NCBI RefSeq assembly: GCF_042468235.1
Contig: NZ_CP170386.1
Span: 496,001-560,000, forward strand
Direction of reading: 5' to 3'
Origin: Lonepinella sp042468235
Lineage (GTDB): Bacteria > Pseudomonadota > Gammaproteobacteria > Enterobacterales > Pasteurellaceae
DNA length: 64,000 bases
How positions within the stretch are numbered: position 1 is the first letter of the stretch; every line of letters begins with the position of its first letter. The position numbers were made by a program, and so were the translations under genes. A model generated the notes under the pieces. That model saw only the letters and a list, made by a program, of their open reading frames with translations. It did no database searches and had not been told where the DNA came from. Below are positions 42,070 to 54,191 of this stretch, piece by piece.

Positions 42070-43354
42070 ATTTGCAGAACTTATCCTGTTGACGCCCTTG
42101 TATATTTTGTCATTAAGTGTGGTGCTTTATTTATTACAACAAGATGTAAAACAGCAAGGTTTTTCCTTTCATTTATTGTTTAGTTTGGTTTATTTGTCTG
42201 TCTTTTATTTAGGCTTTCCGTTGTCGATGGGTTTGATGTATGGCTTTCATATTTCATTGCCCCCTTTTGCGGTCTTATGCCAAACGTTGTTGACCGCAAC
42301 AGGATTTTATTTACTTTATTATTGGGTTTATCAAGGCAAATTTTATCCCCGTTTGTTGCCAGAAAAACGTGAGAAAAATACACCGCACTTTTCTGCAAAG
42401 GTTACGATGTGGATTTTATTGGCGATAAGTTTAGGGGCAATGGGGATTTTTTATGGGTTGAATGGCTTGTTATTATTTAAATTAACCGCCTATAATCAGA
42501 TTTTCTCGGCTCAGGTGAGTGCAGTCGCCTTAAAACGTTTTTTTTATTTTTGCTTACCAGCGTTGTTAATTTTTTATTTTATTCAACCGAGTAAACGCCG
42601 TTGGTGGCAATTTCTGTGTTTAGGCGTGGCTTTCGGTGTGTTGAGTTATGTGGTGATCGGTGGCACGCGTGCAAATTTGGCGTTAGCGGTTGCTTTGTTT
42701 GTGTTGATTGGCATTGCTCAGGGCTATATTTCTATATTTGCTTTAGTGATGTTGGCAATTTTAGGTATTTTCGCCATGTTTTTATTGGCAATGTGGCGAT
42801 ATGGGTTAGTTTTTAACGATGAACAAACGCTGTTTCGTTTTTTACACTTAACTCGGGATACCTTTTCGCCGTGGGAAAATTTGGCAACCATTCTCAATAC
42901 AAAAAATATTGAATATCAAGGATTAATGCCCATTATTCGGGATTTTTATGTATATATTCCCAAAGCCTTATGGGCGGATCGTCCCGATTTAGTGTTAAAT
43001 ACGGCAAATTATTTTACTTGGGACATTAAGCATTATTATGCGGGCTTGGCGATTTCTCCGACCTTAATAGGATCTTTTTATATTATGGGGAGCTATCCAA
43101 TGATTTTGGTGGGAGCTGTTGGTTCAGCATTGGTTGTCAAAGGATTTGATGGATTGTACCGTTGGGCTAAAGATGATGAAAGTGCGGTGTTAAAAGCCTA
43201 TTGTTTTTCGCATATTTTTACTCTGACGGTGTTAGTGCGAGAAGGGTTTGATGCGTTTGTTTCTCGTTTTGTCTTTTTGACGATAGGTTGGGGCGTGGCG
43301 TATGGGTTAGCAAAAGGAATAGTAAAATGGAAAAAGTCGTCATTCGAGAAATAG
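42062..43354 (+). CDS. wzyE: ECA-type polysaccharide polymerase
   Basis: The 430-aa protein is highly hydrophobic with about eleven membrane segments and one longer periplasmic loop, as expected for a Wzy polymerase. ECA-type features include YVVIGGTRANLALAVALFVLIG, TRDTFSPWENLATILN, NIEYQGLMPIIRDFYVYIPKALWADRPDLVLNTANYFTW and YAGLAISPTLIGSFYIMG, which are well conserved in WzyE and contain candidate active-site Arg residues. It joins repeat units on the periplasmic face with length set by WzzE. It overlaps wecF by 8 bases and wecG by 28. Uptake signals lie at 42382-42390 and 43180-43188. Confidence 0.92.
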   Translation: MLEFAELILLTPLYILSLSVVLYLLQQDVKQQGFSFHLLFSLVYLSVFYLGFPLSMGLMYGFHISLPPFAVLCQTLLTATGFYLLYYWVYQGKFYPRLLPEKREKNTPHFSAKVTMWILLAISLGAMGIFYGLNGLLLFKLTAYNQIFSAQVSAVALKRFFYFCLPALLIFYFIQPSKRRWWQFLCLGVAFGVLSYVVIGGTRANLALAVALFVLIGIAQGYISIFALVMLAILGIFAMFLLAMWRYGLVFNDEQTLFRFLHLTRDTFSPWENLATILNTKNIEYQGLMPIIRDFYVYIPKALWADRPDLVLNTANYFTWDIKHYYAGLAISPTLIGSFYIMGSYPMILVGAVGSALVVKGFDGLYRWAKDDESAVLKAYCFSHIFTLTVLVREGFDAFVSRFVFLTIGWGVAYGLAKGIVKWKKSSFEK

Positions 43355-44049
43355 ATATTTTGGTGCCTGAAAATAAGCAAGCGTTGGTTGATCATTTGAT
43401 TTCCGAAAAGCAAATAAAAACGGGGTTATTGATTGCGATAAATGCGGAAAAAATGATTGCTTGTGCTAAAAATCCCCAAGTGAACGCCTTAATTCAGCAA
43501 GCAGAATTTAACTATGCAGACGGTATTAGCGTGGTTTTTTCCATTAAAAAGAAATATCCACAATGGCAAAAATTAACACGGATTGCAGGGATTGATTTAT
43601 GGCAAGCCTTGTTGCAACGTTCGGCAGAATTGAGTGTGCCAGTTTTTTTGATTGGGGGACAAGCGGATGTGGTGAATCAGGTAGCAGAAAAATTATCGCA
43701 TCAGCAAGTGAATATTGTGGGATGTCAGCACGGTTATTTTTCTGAATTAGAAGAAAAGGCAGTGATTGAGAGAATTAAGCAAGCTAAAGCGAAGTTTGTG
43801 ACGGTGGCTATGGGATCGCCAAAACAAGAGATTTTTATGCAAAAAGCACAACAGATTTATCCTGATTGCCTTTATATGGGGGTAGGGGGGAGCTTTGATG
43901 TGTTGGTGGGTAAGACCAAACGGGCTCCGTTATTATGGCGAAAAATGAATTTGGAATGGTTATATCGTTTATTAAACCAACCCACACGTTGGCAACGCCA
44001 GTTAAATTTATTACACTATGCCTATTATTATGTGACGAATAAGTTATAA
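43327..44049 (+). CDS. wecG: UDP-ManNAcA:lipid I transferase
   Basis: WecG adds ManNAcA to GlcNAc-PP-undecaprenol to make lipid II of ECA. The ATG at 43327 (MEKVVIREIDILVPENKQAL) gives 240 aa and lies inside the end of wzyE. This WecG/TagA/CpsF (GT26) protein shows AINAEKMIACAKNP, NYADGISVVFSIKK (acidic active-site region), IAGIDLWQALLQRS, VFLIGGQADVV, VTVAMGSPKQEIFMQKA and GVGGSFDVLVGKTKRAP. It is last in the operon, as in enterobacteria, and is followed by the rrn promoter region. Confidence 0.93.
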   Translation: MEKVVIREIDILVPENKQALVDHLISEKQIKTGLLIAINAEKMIACAKNPQVNALIQQAEFNYADGISVVFSIKKKYPQWQKLTRIAGIDLWQALLQRSAELSVPVFLIGGQADVVNQVAEKLSHQQVNIVGCQHGYFSELEEKAVIERIKQAKAKFVTVAMGSPKQEIFMQKAQQIYPDCLYMGVGGSFDVLVGKTKRAPLLWRKMNLEWLYRLLNQPTRWQRQLNLLHYAYYYVTNKL

Positions 44050-44135
44050 AATAATCGGAACTAAAGTAAATTCGAAACAAATTGCACAAATTAACAGCTA
44101 ACGTTAGAAAAACGCAATTTTTTTGTAAAAAATGC

Positions 44136-44171
44136 TAGACAACAACAAGCAAAATCATTAATATACGCCTC
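44136..44171 (+). promoter_or_regulatory. Stable-RNA (stringent-type) promoter
   Basis: The -35 box TAGACA (44136-44141), a 17-base spacer and the -10 box TAATAT (44159-44164) are followed by the GC-rich discriminator ACGCCTCC, which resembles E. coli rrn P1. An AT-rich A/T-tract region (44107-44132) is a good UP-element candidate. It drives the tRNA cluster and probably the whole rrn operon. Confidence 0.8.
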
Positions 44172-44191
44172 CGTTGCAACGCAATATGTGT

Positions 44192-44268
<77 letters not shown>

Positions 44269-44298
44269 GAAGTTAATGCAATTCAACATAAAAACAAT

Positions 44299-44375
44299 GG
44301 TGGCTATAGCTCAGTTGGTAGAGCCCTGGATTGTGATTCCAGTTGTCGTGGGTTCGAATCCCATTAGCCACCCCA
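44299..44375 (+). tRNA. tRNA-His (GTG)
   Basis: The acceptor GTGGCTA pairs with TAGCCAC, with the extra G(-1) at 44299 opposite discriminator C73, the tRNA-His hallmark. The anticodon loop has GTG. CCA is encoded. Confidence 0.95.
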
Positions 44376-44401
44376 TTTACTACCTAAATAGTAAAATCTG
44401 A

Positions 44402-44478
44402 CGGCGAGTAGCGCAGCTTGGTAGCGCAACTGGTTTGGGACCAGTGGGTCGTAGGTTCAAATCCTATCTCGCCGACCA
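44402..44478 (+). tRNA. tRNA-Pro (TGG)
   Basis: The 77-nt cloverleaf has acceptor CGGCGAG / CTCGCCG, anticodon TGG within TTTGGGA, and encoded CCA. It is the third gene of an Arg-His-Pro cluster reminiscent of the enterobacterial argX-hisR-leuT-proM unit, here placed upstream of 16S. Confidence 0.95.
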
Positions 44479-44684
44479 ATTTTATAAAATTTGCGAAAGC
44501 AAAATCGTTCTTTAACAATTTATCAGACAATCTGTGTGGGCACTTGTTGATTGACTAGTTTTAAAAAATTAAATAAAACTTGAAGTCTTAATAGGTGCTT
44601 AACTTAGAAATTCATTAACTTTTTGTTCTTTTGGGAATGAAAAGAAAGATTTAAAAGCAAGCAGTTTATTGAGCGATCGAACTT
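44479..44684 (+). promoter_or_regulatory. 16S leader with boxA-type antitermination site
   Basis: The 206-base leader contains GTTCTTTAACAATTTATCAG (44505-44524), which matches the boxA-containing rrn leader (consensus TGCTCTTTAACA). No separate strong promoter is obvious here, so 16S probably depends on the promoter at 44136. Part of the leader should pair with the region after 16S to form the processing stalk. Confidence 0.65.
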
Positions 44685-46223
<1,539 letters not shown>

Positions 46224-46308
46224 CCCAAAACGAGCGACAATAAGTGTCCACACAGATTGGCTGGTAATTGTAAACAAAGAAAAAAGAAAGCAACGAGAAT
46301 TGCCCTAC

Positions 46309-46385
<77 letters not shown>

Positions 46386-46442
46386 CTCAAGCGGTGAAGC
46401 GAAAGCGAAATCACAGAGCGAGAGTGCGTAGGCAATGAAAAT

Positions 46443-46518
46443 GGGGATATAGCTCAGCTGGGAGAGCGCCTGCCTTGCACGCAGGAGGTCAGCGGTTCGA
46501 TCCCGCTTATCTCCACCA
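46443..46518 (+). tRNA. tRNA-Ala (TGC) in the 16S-23S spacer
   Basis: It is 76 nt, with acceptor GGGGATA / TATCTCC and anticodon TGC in the loop CTTGCAC. CCA is encoded. An Ile+Ala spacer is one of the two common Pasteurellaceae rrn types. Confidence 0.96.
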
Positions 46519-46532
46519 AAAAATCTTGTTGT

Positions 46533-46611
46533 TATCATCATTGTTAAGTTAACTAAATTAAAAAACAAAAAAATAAGTTGGTTTAACTAAGTTAATTTAA
46601 CAATGATGATA
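46533..46611 (+). repeat. Long hairpin in the 16S-23S spacer
   Basis: A perfect 15-bp stem, TATCATCATTGTTAA (46533-46547) with TTAACAATGATGATA (46597-46611), extends about seven more pairs inward and encloses an A-rich loop. It lies between tRNA-Ala and a boxA-like GTTCTTTAAAAA (46634-46645). It may be a processing site, for example for RNase III. Confidence 0.75.
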
Positions 46612-46808
46612 GGCGAAAGCCGATAATCTTACTGTTCTTTAAAAAATTGGAAACAAGCTGAAAACTGAGAGATTTTCGGGTTAATTGATGAAAGTGAATT
46701 AACACAAGAAAGTCTGAGTAGAAGAAAAAATCTTGACTGAACAAAAGCAGTCAAGTGTTTAGTTGAAACGCAATATCAATTGTTCTAAAAAAACATTTGA
46801 GGTTGTAT

Positions 46809-49702
<2,894 letters not shown>

Positions 49703-49859
49703 ATACAACGCTCAAGTGTTTTTGGGTGGATTAAGCTAAGAACTAAATAAAGCAGTACAGACAAAAGAAAATCGAACAGACAGCTTGTTTCAAATTTTAG
49801 AAGAAGACTAAAAAATAAGTAGGGTCGTGATTTAAAAGGCCCAATCATCAAAGGAATAA

Positions 49860-49976
49860 TCCTGATGGTCATAATGCAGTAGCGCCACCTGAACCCATGC
49901 CGAACTCAGAAGTGAAATGCTGTAATGCCGATGGTAGTGTTGGGTTTCCCAATGTGAGAGTAGGTCACCATCAGGT
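49860..49976 (+). rRNA. rrf: 5S ribosomal RNA
   Basis: The ends CCTGATGGT and ACCATCAGG form the terminal helix. The interior CCATGCCGAACTCAGAAGTG is the universal 5S core. The length is about 117 nt; exact ends are uncertain by 1-2 bases. Confidence 0.93.
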
Positions 49977-49986
49977 TCAAAATTAG

Positions 49987-50028
49987 AAACCCCAGTTACG
50001 TGAGTAGCTGGGGTTTTGTTTTTTTTAA
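49987..50028 (+). terminator. rrn operon terminator
   Basis: The stem AAACCCCAG (49987-49995) / CTGGGGTTT (50008-50016) is followed by a long T-run. It lies directly after 5S. Confidence 0.92.
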
Positions 50029-50186
50029 ATGGCTACATTCTATGTTGAATAGGATTTAGCCATTTTTCTTATTTTTTATTGTGGATTTTTCTATTTGTAT
50101 AAAATTTATTTTAGAAATCTACCATCTGTCCATAAAGAAAATGAAGATAACTGGTGATATTAAGATATAATGACAGTTTGTGTTTT

Positions 50187-50993
50187 TTATAATGTTGCCT
50201 TTTTCATTATTTTAACAAATTCAGCCAATTCTCTTAAACATTGTGCGTGATTATCTAAATTTTTCTCAATAATTCTTACGGTTGCTGAGCCTGAAATAGC
50301 TCCAGCTACCCCCATATTTAACGCATCTTTAACTTGTTGTGGTTGAGCAATACCGAAGCCTTGTAAAATTGGTGGAGCGTGGTGAGCTTTTAAACATTCT
50401 ACTAAGTTATCCAAATTTTTCGCGTGACTTTGGTTTTCAGCACTGGTCACCCCCGCACGAGAAACTAAATATGTATAACCTTGAGATTTTTCTGCTACTC
50501 CTTGAATAGTTTTTTCATCAGCATTAGGTGGACAAATAAATACGGGTTGAATACCCTGTTTTTTAGCTGCTTGAATATAGGGCTCAGATGCCAGTAATGG
50601 AATATCTGCCACGAGAACCGCATCTACACCTACTTGTTTACAATGTTGATAAAATCCATCTAAGGTTTGAGCATAAATCAAGTTCGCACAAAGCAGTAAG
50701 CTAATCGGAATATCGGGATATTTTGACCGCACTTTTTCGATAAGTTGAAAACTTTCTTTCGTGCTACAACCTGCTGTTAACGCACGATTGTTGGCGGCTT
50801 GAATAACGGGACCATCTAATAGGGGATCTGAAAAAGGAAAACCGAGTTCTAAAGCATCAGCACCATTATCAACTAAAGTACAAATAATCTCAAAAGAGCG
50901 TTCAAAATTTGGATCGCCTAAGGTTACAAATGGCACGAATCCACCTTGATTTTTGGCTGCCAAATTATCAAATAAAGTTGTAAAACGACTCAT
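50187..50993 (-). CDS. trpA: Tryptophan synthase alpha chain
   Basis: TrpA cleaves indole-3-glycerol phosphate and channels indole to TrpB. The 268-aa TIM-barrel protein has FVPFVTLGDPN, ALELGFPFSDPLLDGPVIQAANNRAL (with the catalytic Glu and Asp residues), VDAVLVADIPLLAS, YLVSRAGVTSAEN and LQGFGIAQPQQVKDAL with GAISGSA. The trpB stop and the trpA start overlap by one base, consistent with coupling. An uptake signal is at 50726-50734. The other trp genes are not here, as in H. influenzae, where trpBA is separate. Confidence 0.97.
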   Translation of the reverse strand: MSRFTTLFDNLAAKNQGGFVPFVTLGDPNFERSFEIICTLVDNGADALELGFPFSDPLLDGPVIQAANNRALTAGCSTKESFQLIEKVRSKYPDIPISLLLCANLIYAQTLDGFYQHCKQVGVDAVLVADIPLLASEPYIQAAKKQGIQPVFICPPNADEKTIQGVAEKSQGYTYLVSRAGVTSAENQSHAKNLDNLVECLKAHHAPPILQGFGIAQPQQVKDALNMGVAGAISGSATVRIIEKNLDNHAQCLRELAEFVKIMKKATL

Positions 50994-52189
50994 TACAGGA
51001 TTCCTCTTTCTGTGAAAATTTTATCTACAGTAAAAATATCTTTATCACCACGACCAGATAAATTTACCACTAATAATTGCTCTTTGTTTGGATTCTGTTT
51101 TGCCATTTTTAAAGCATAAGCAAGTGCGTGAGAGCTTTCTAATGCTGGAATAATACCTTCGTGTTGCGCTAACTCTTTAAACGCATTTAAGGCCTCATTA
51201 TCGGTAATACTTGGATATTCCGCCCGTCCAATGGAATTAAGATAGGCGTGTTGAGGACCAACGGAAGGAAAATCCAATCCAGCAGAAATACTATAAGATT
51301 CTTCAATTTGTCCATCTTCTGTTTGCATAATCGGTGATTTCATACCAAAATAAATTCCTGGTTTACCATGTCCGAGTGGGGCACCGTGTTCACCTGTTTC
51401 AATACCTTTGCCAGCTGGTTCAATACCAATTAAACGTACATTTTTTTCTTCAATAAAATCTGCAAACATACCGATAGCGTTTGAACCACCGCCTACAGCA
51501 GCAATCAAGGCATCAGGTAACTTTCCTTCTTTTTCTAAAATTTGGCGTTTGGTTTCTTCGCCGATCATTTTTTGGAACTCACGTACAATGGTTGGGAATG
51601 GATGAGGTCCAGCTGCTGTACCGATTAAGTAATGAGTGGTTTCATAATTTGCTGCCCAGTCACGCATTGCTTCGCAGCACGCATCTTTAAGAGAACAAGA
51701 TCCTTTTTGTACAGGTACTACTTCAGCGCCCATTAACCGCATACGGAAAACGTTAGGTGATTGGCGTTCTACATCCTTTGCTCCCATATACACAAGACAA
51801 GGCATACCAAGCATTGCACAAGCCAGAGCCGTCGCTACACCGTGCTGACCAGCCCCGGTTTCTGCAATAATGCGAGTTTTACCCATTCGTTTGGCAAGTA
51901 AAATTTGCCCCAGTACTTGGTTAGTTTTATGGGCTCCACCGTGTAAAAGATCTTCACGTTTAAGGTAGATTTTAGTTTTTGTTCCTTTGGTGATATTACG
52001 ACAAAGGGTGAGAGCGGTTGGGCGACCTGCATAATTTTTCAATAAGTCTTGAAATTCTGCCTGGAAAGATGGATCATCTTTGGCGTCTATAAAGGCTTTT
52101 TCCAACTGCTTTAACACGGGTACAAGAATTTCAGGAACATACATTCCGCCAAATTCCCCAAAATAGGGATCGAGTAGAGTATCTGTCAT
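50993..52189 (-). CDS. trpB: Tryptophan synthase beta chain
   Basis: TrpB condenses indole and serine with PLP. The 398-aa protein starts with FGEFGGMYVPEILVPVLKQLE and has the PLP-lysine motif REDLLHGGAHKTNQVLGQ, ETGAGQHGVATA, VAAVGGGSNAIGMF-like AAVGGGSNAIGMFADF (the phosphate-binding glycines) and LVVNLSGRGDKD. It is the first gene of trpBA. A TTTACA-17-TAGTAT promoter overlapping a TrpR-like operator lies upstream (52228-52256), so tryptophan repression is likely. Confidence 0.97.
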   Translation of the reverse strand: MTDTLLDPYFGEFGGMYVPEILVPVLKQLEKAFIDAKDDPSFQAEFQDLLKNYAGRPTALTLCRNITKGTKTKIYLKREDLLHGGAHKTNQVLGQILLAKRMGKTRIIAETGAGQHGVATALACAMLGMPCLVYMGAKDVERQSPNVFRMRLMGAEVVPVQKGSCSLKDACCEAMRDWAANYETTHYLIGTAAGPHPFPTIVREFQKMIGEETKRQILEKEGKLPDALIAAVGGGSNAIGMFADFIEEKNVRLIGIEPAGKGIETGEHGAPLGHGKPGIYFGMKSPIMQTEDGQIEESYSISAGLDFPSVGPQHAYLNSIGRAEYPSITDNEALNAFKELAQHEGIIPALESSHALAYALKMAKQNPNKEQLLVVNLSGRGDKDIFTVDKIFTERGIL

Positions 52190-52227
52190 TATATTTCCTT
52201 ACATATTTTTTAAAATGGAATGTTTTT

Positions 52228-52256
52228 ATACTATTACACTAGTACAATAATGTAAA
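52228..52256 (-). promoter_or_regulatory. trpBA promoter with overlapping TrpR operator
   Basis: On the minus strand, -35 TTTACA (52256-52251), a 17-base spacer and -10 TAGTAT (52233-52228). The stretch GTACTAGTGTAATAGTAT (52245-52228) matches the symmetric trp operator GTACTAGTTAACTAGTAC at 14 of 18 positions by eye and covers the -10 box. Confidence 0.75.
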
Positions 52257-52308
52257 GAGAGAAATAAAATATTTTTAACAATATTATTTTTTTCTCAACA
52301 GATATTTG

Positions 52309-53091
52309 TTAATAAAGTGTCGCTAAAATAATTTGTTCAGGATCGATTTTTGCCCAAACCTGTTGACCAACTGCAAGTTCTTGCTGGTGTGGCGTGGTAG
52401 CACAAAATTCCAATTGTTCATTTACAGATAATAAAACTTCTTTCGTATCACCCTTGTCTAAAATAGAGGTGACCTGAACAGGGAAAATATTCTTTTCATC
52501 AGCTTTGTGTTGGTTTGCATTGGTATGAATTTTTACCCATGGAGCTTTGATCATTAACATGACTTCTTTGCCCCAACTTAGCTGTAAACGTACCGCACTT
52601 TTTTGCGTAATCCATGCATAAATCGGTTGTGAAAGAGAGGGTAATTCAATTTCAACCATGGCATTAAGCTGATGAACAAGACATTCCGTTACCTTGCCAA
52701 AAAGCTGATTTCTGGCACTACTTTGTAGAGAAAAACGAGCAGTGGCGGTTAATAAACTATTCAGAGGAATATTCTTATCTTGTAAAATATGAAATGCTTT
52801 TTCTTGGGTTTGTTCAAGTAAATCATAGAGTTGTAATAAGCGTTCGGCATAAATAGTTAATGCTGTGCCTCCGCCATTTTTGCCGCCAACATTACGCTCA
52901 AGAATTGGTTCAGGGCTGATTTCATCCATTGCGGCAAGATGATCCCACGCACTTTTATAACTCACTTTAGCGTTTTTAGCAGCTTGATTAATTGAACCAC
53001 ATTTTTGAATTTCTTTTAATAAACGGACACGTTTAGGATCAACAAACAACTGTTGTTGTGATTTGATGGTGAGTAAGATTTCAGTGTTCAT
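52309..53091 (-). CDS. modE: Molybdate-responsive transcription regulator ModE
   Basis: The 260-aa protein has an N-terminal winged-helix LysR-type DNA-binding domain (KRVRLLKEIQKCGSINQAAKNAKVSYKSAWDHLAAM, then LERNVGGKNGGGTALT). Two Mop/TOBE molybdate-binding repeats follow (ARNQLFGKVTECLVHQLNAMVEIELP and FPVQVTSILDKGDTKEVLLSVN). This is full-length ModE like the E. coli protein (262 aa). With molybdate bound it represses transport genes and activates molybdoenzyme genes. It is divergent from modA, and a candidate operator lies in their shared upstream region. Confidence 0.93.
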   Translation of the reverse strand: MNTEILLTIKSQQQLFVDPKRVRLLKEIQKCGSINQAAKNAKVSYKSAWDHLAAMDEISPEPILERNVGGKNGGGTALTIYAERLLQLYDLLEQTQEKAFHILQDKNIPLNSLLTATARFSLQSSARNQLFGKVTECLVHQLNAMVEIELPSLSQPIYAWITQKSAVRLQLSWGKEVMLMIKAPWVKIHTNANQHKADEKNIFPVQVTSILDKGDTKEVLLSVNEQLEFCATTPHQQELAVGQQVWAKIDPEQIILATLY

Positions 53092-53174
53092 ATTATTCTC
53101 GATCTCTATCAGTTAAGCCATTTGGGGTATTTTAAAGGAAACAGTTTGATTCTTGTAGCTTTTCTTTTGTAATC

Positions 53175-53198
53175 CGTTATATAATTCATACGATACCG
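53175..53198. promoter_or_regulatory. Candidate ModE operator
   Basis: CGTTATATA (53175-53183), six bases, then ACGATACCG (53190-53198) fits the inverted ModE consensus CGTTATATA-N6-TATATAACG with one perfect and one degenerate half. It also contains TATAAT (53180-53185), which could be the modA -10 box, so repression would be by occlusion. Confidence 0.5.
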
Positions 53199-53220
53199 TT
53201 AAACATTTAAGGAGAAAATA

Positions 53221-53985
53221 ATGAAATTAACGATGAAAAAACTCGCATTAGTAGTGGGTGTAGGTTTAATAATGAGCCAAAGTGCGATGGCAAAAGTCAC
53301 TGTTTTTGCAGCAGCATCAATGACTAACGCATTGCAACAAGTTGCTGATGAATATAAAAAAGTAAAACCAAGTGAAGAAGTGGTTTTCTCTTTTGCATCA
53401 TCTTCTGTACTTGCAAAACAAATTGAGCAAGGCGCTCCAGCTGATATTTTTGTTTCAGCCGATTTGAAGTGGATGGACTATTTATCTGACAAAGATGCCA
53501 TTATTAAAGATAGCCGTGCGATTTTAGTCGGTAATAGCCTTGTTATGATTGCTCCGAAAGACAGCAAAATTGATAATGTGGATTTAACCAATGATCAATG
53601 GCAAAAATCTTTAGATGGTTCTTTCTTAGCCGTGGGTGATCCTGAACATGTTCCAGCGGGTATCTATGCAAAAACTGCTTTAACTCACTTAGGTCAATGG
53701 ACAGCAGTTGAATCAAAATTAGCACGAGCCAATAATGTACGCGGAGCTTTAGCTTTAGTTGAACAAGCTGAAAGCCCATTAGGTGTGGTTTATGGTACAG
53801 ATGCAACAGCTAGTCAAAAAGTAAAAGTAGTTGCGACTTTCCCGGCAGATAGCCATCCACCAGTGGAATATCCAGTTGCATTAGTTAAAGACCACGGTAG
53901 TGTCGATGCTAAAGCATTTTTAGATTATTTGAAATCTGATGATGCTAAAAAAGTGTTAGTCAGCTATGGTTTTACAGCGAAATAA
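53221..53985 (+). CDS. modA: Molybdate ABC transporter substrate-binding protein
   Basis: The 254-aa protein has a Sec signal peptide (MKLTMKKLALVVGVGLIMSQSAMA, cleavage near residue 24). The mature ModA core follows: VTVFAAASMTNALQQVADEYKK, FSFASSSVLAKQIEQGAPADIFVSAD, GDPEHVPAGIYAKTAL and ALVEQAESPLGVVYGTDA. The serine-rich loops supply oxyanion ligands. AAGGAG precedes the ATG. Permease (modB) and ATPase (modC) genes, which normally follow, are absent: two hairpins and then a minus-strand gene come next. The transporter must be completed by genes elsewhere, or this copy is solitary. Confidence 0.93.
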   Translation: MKLTMKKLALVVGVGLIMSQSAMAKVTVFAAASMTNALQQVADEYKKVKPSEEVVFSFASSSVLAKQIEQGAPADIFVSADLKWMDYLSDKDAIIKDSRAILVGNSLVMIAPKDSKIDNVDLTNDQWQKSLDGSFLAVGDPEHVPAGIYAKTALTHLGQWTAVESKLARANNVRGALALVEQAESPLGVVYGTDATASQKVKVVATFPADSHPPVEYPVALVKDHGSVDAKAFLDYLKSDDAKKVLVSYGFTAK

Positions 53986-54077
53986 TTAAAAAATAAGCAA
54001 TTATGTCTAATTCGTGTGACCTACGTCACAAAATTGAATATTGCTATTTGCCATAGAGAAATAAATCATATATTCTT

Positions 54078-54161
54078 ACCGCACTTAAAACAAGTGCTAT
54101 GATAAGTAGCCAGACATATTTTGCTTTCCGAGTAGTGCCTTGAAATATAGGCACTTTTTTT
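54078..54161 (+). terminator. Terminator region after modA
   Basis: Two hairpins occur: GCACTT (54081-54086) / AAGTGC (54092-54097), whose left arm includes an uptake signal, and AGTGCC (54134-54139) / GGCACT (54150-54155), followed by seven T. The second is a typical intrinsic terminator for modA. Confidence 0.75.
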
Positions 54162-54191
54162 ATCTCATATGTAAATATGACATATTTTTGT

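Noticed and set aside
49703..49859. tRNA in the 23S-5S spacer
   Set aside because: No cloverleaf could be drawn; nothing recognisable in these 157 bases.
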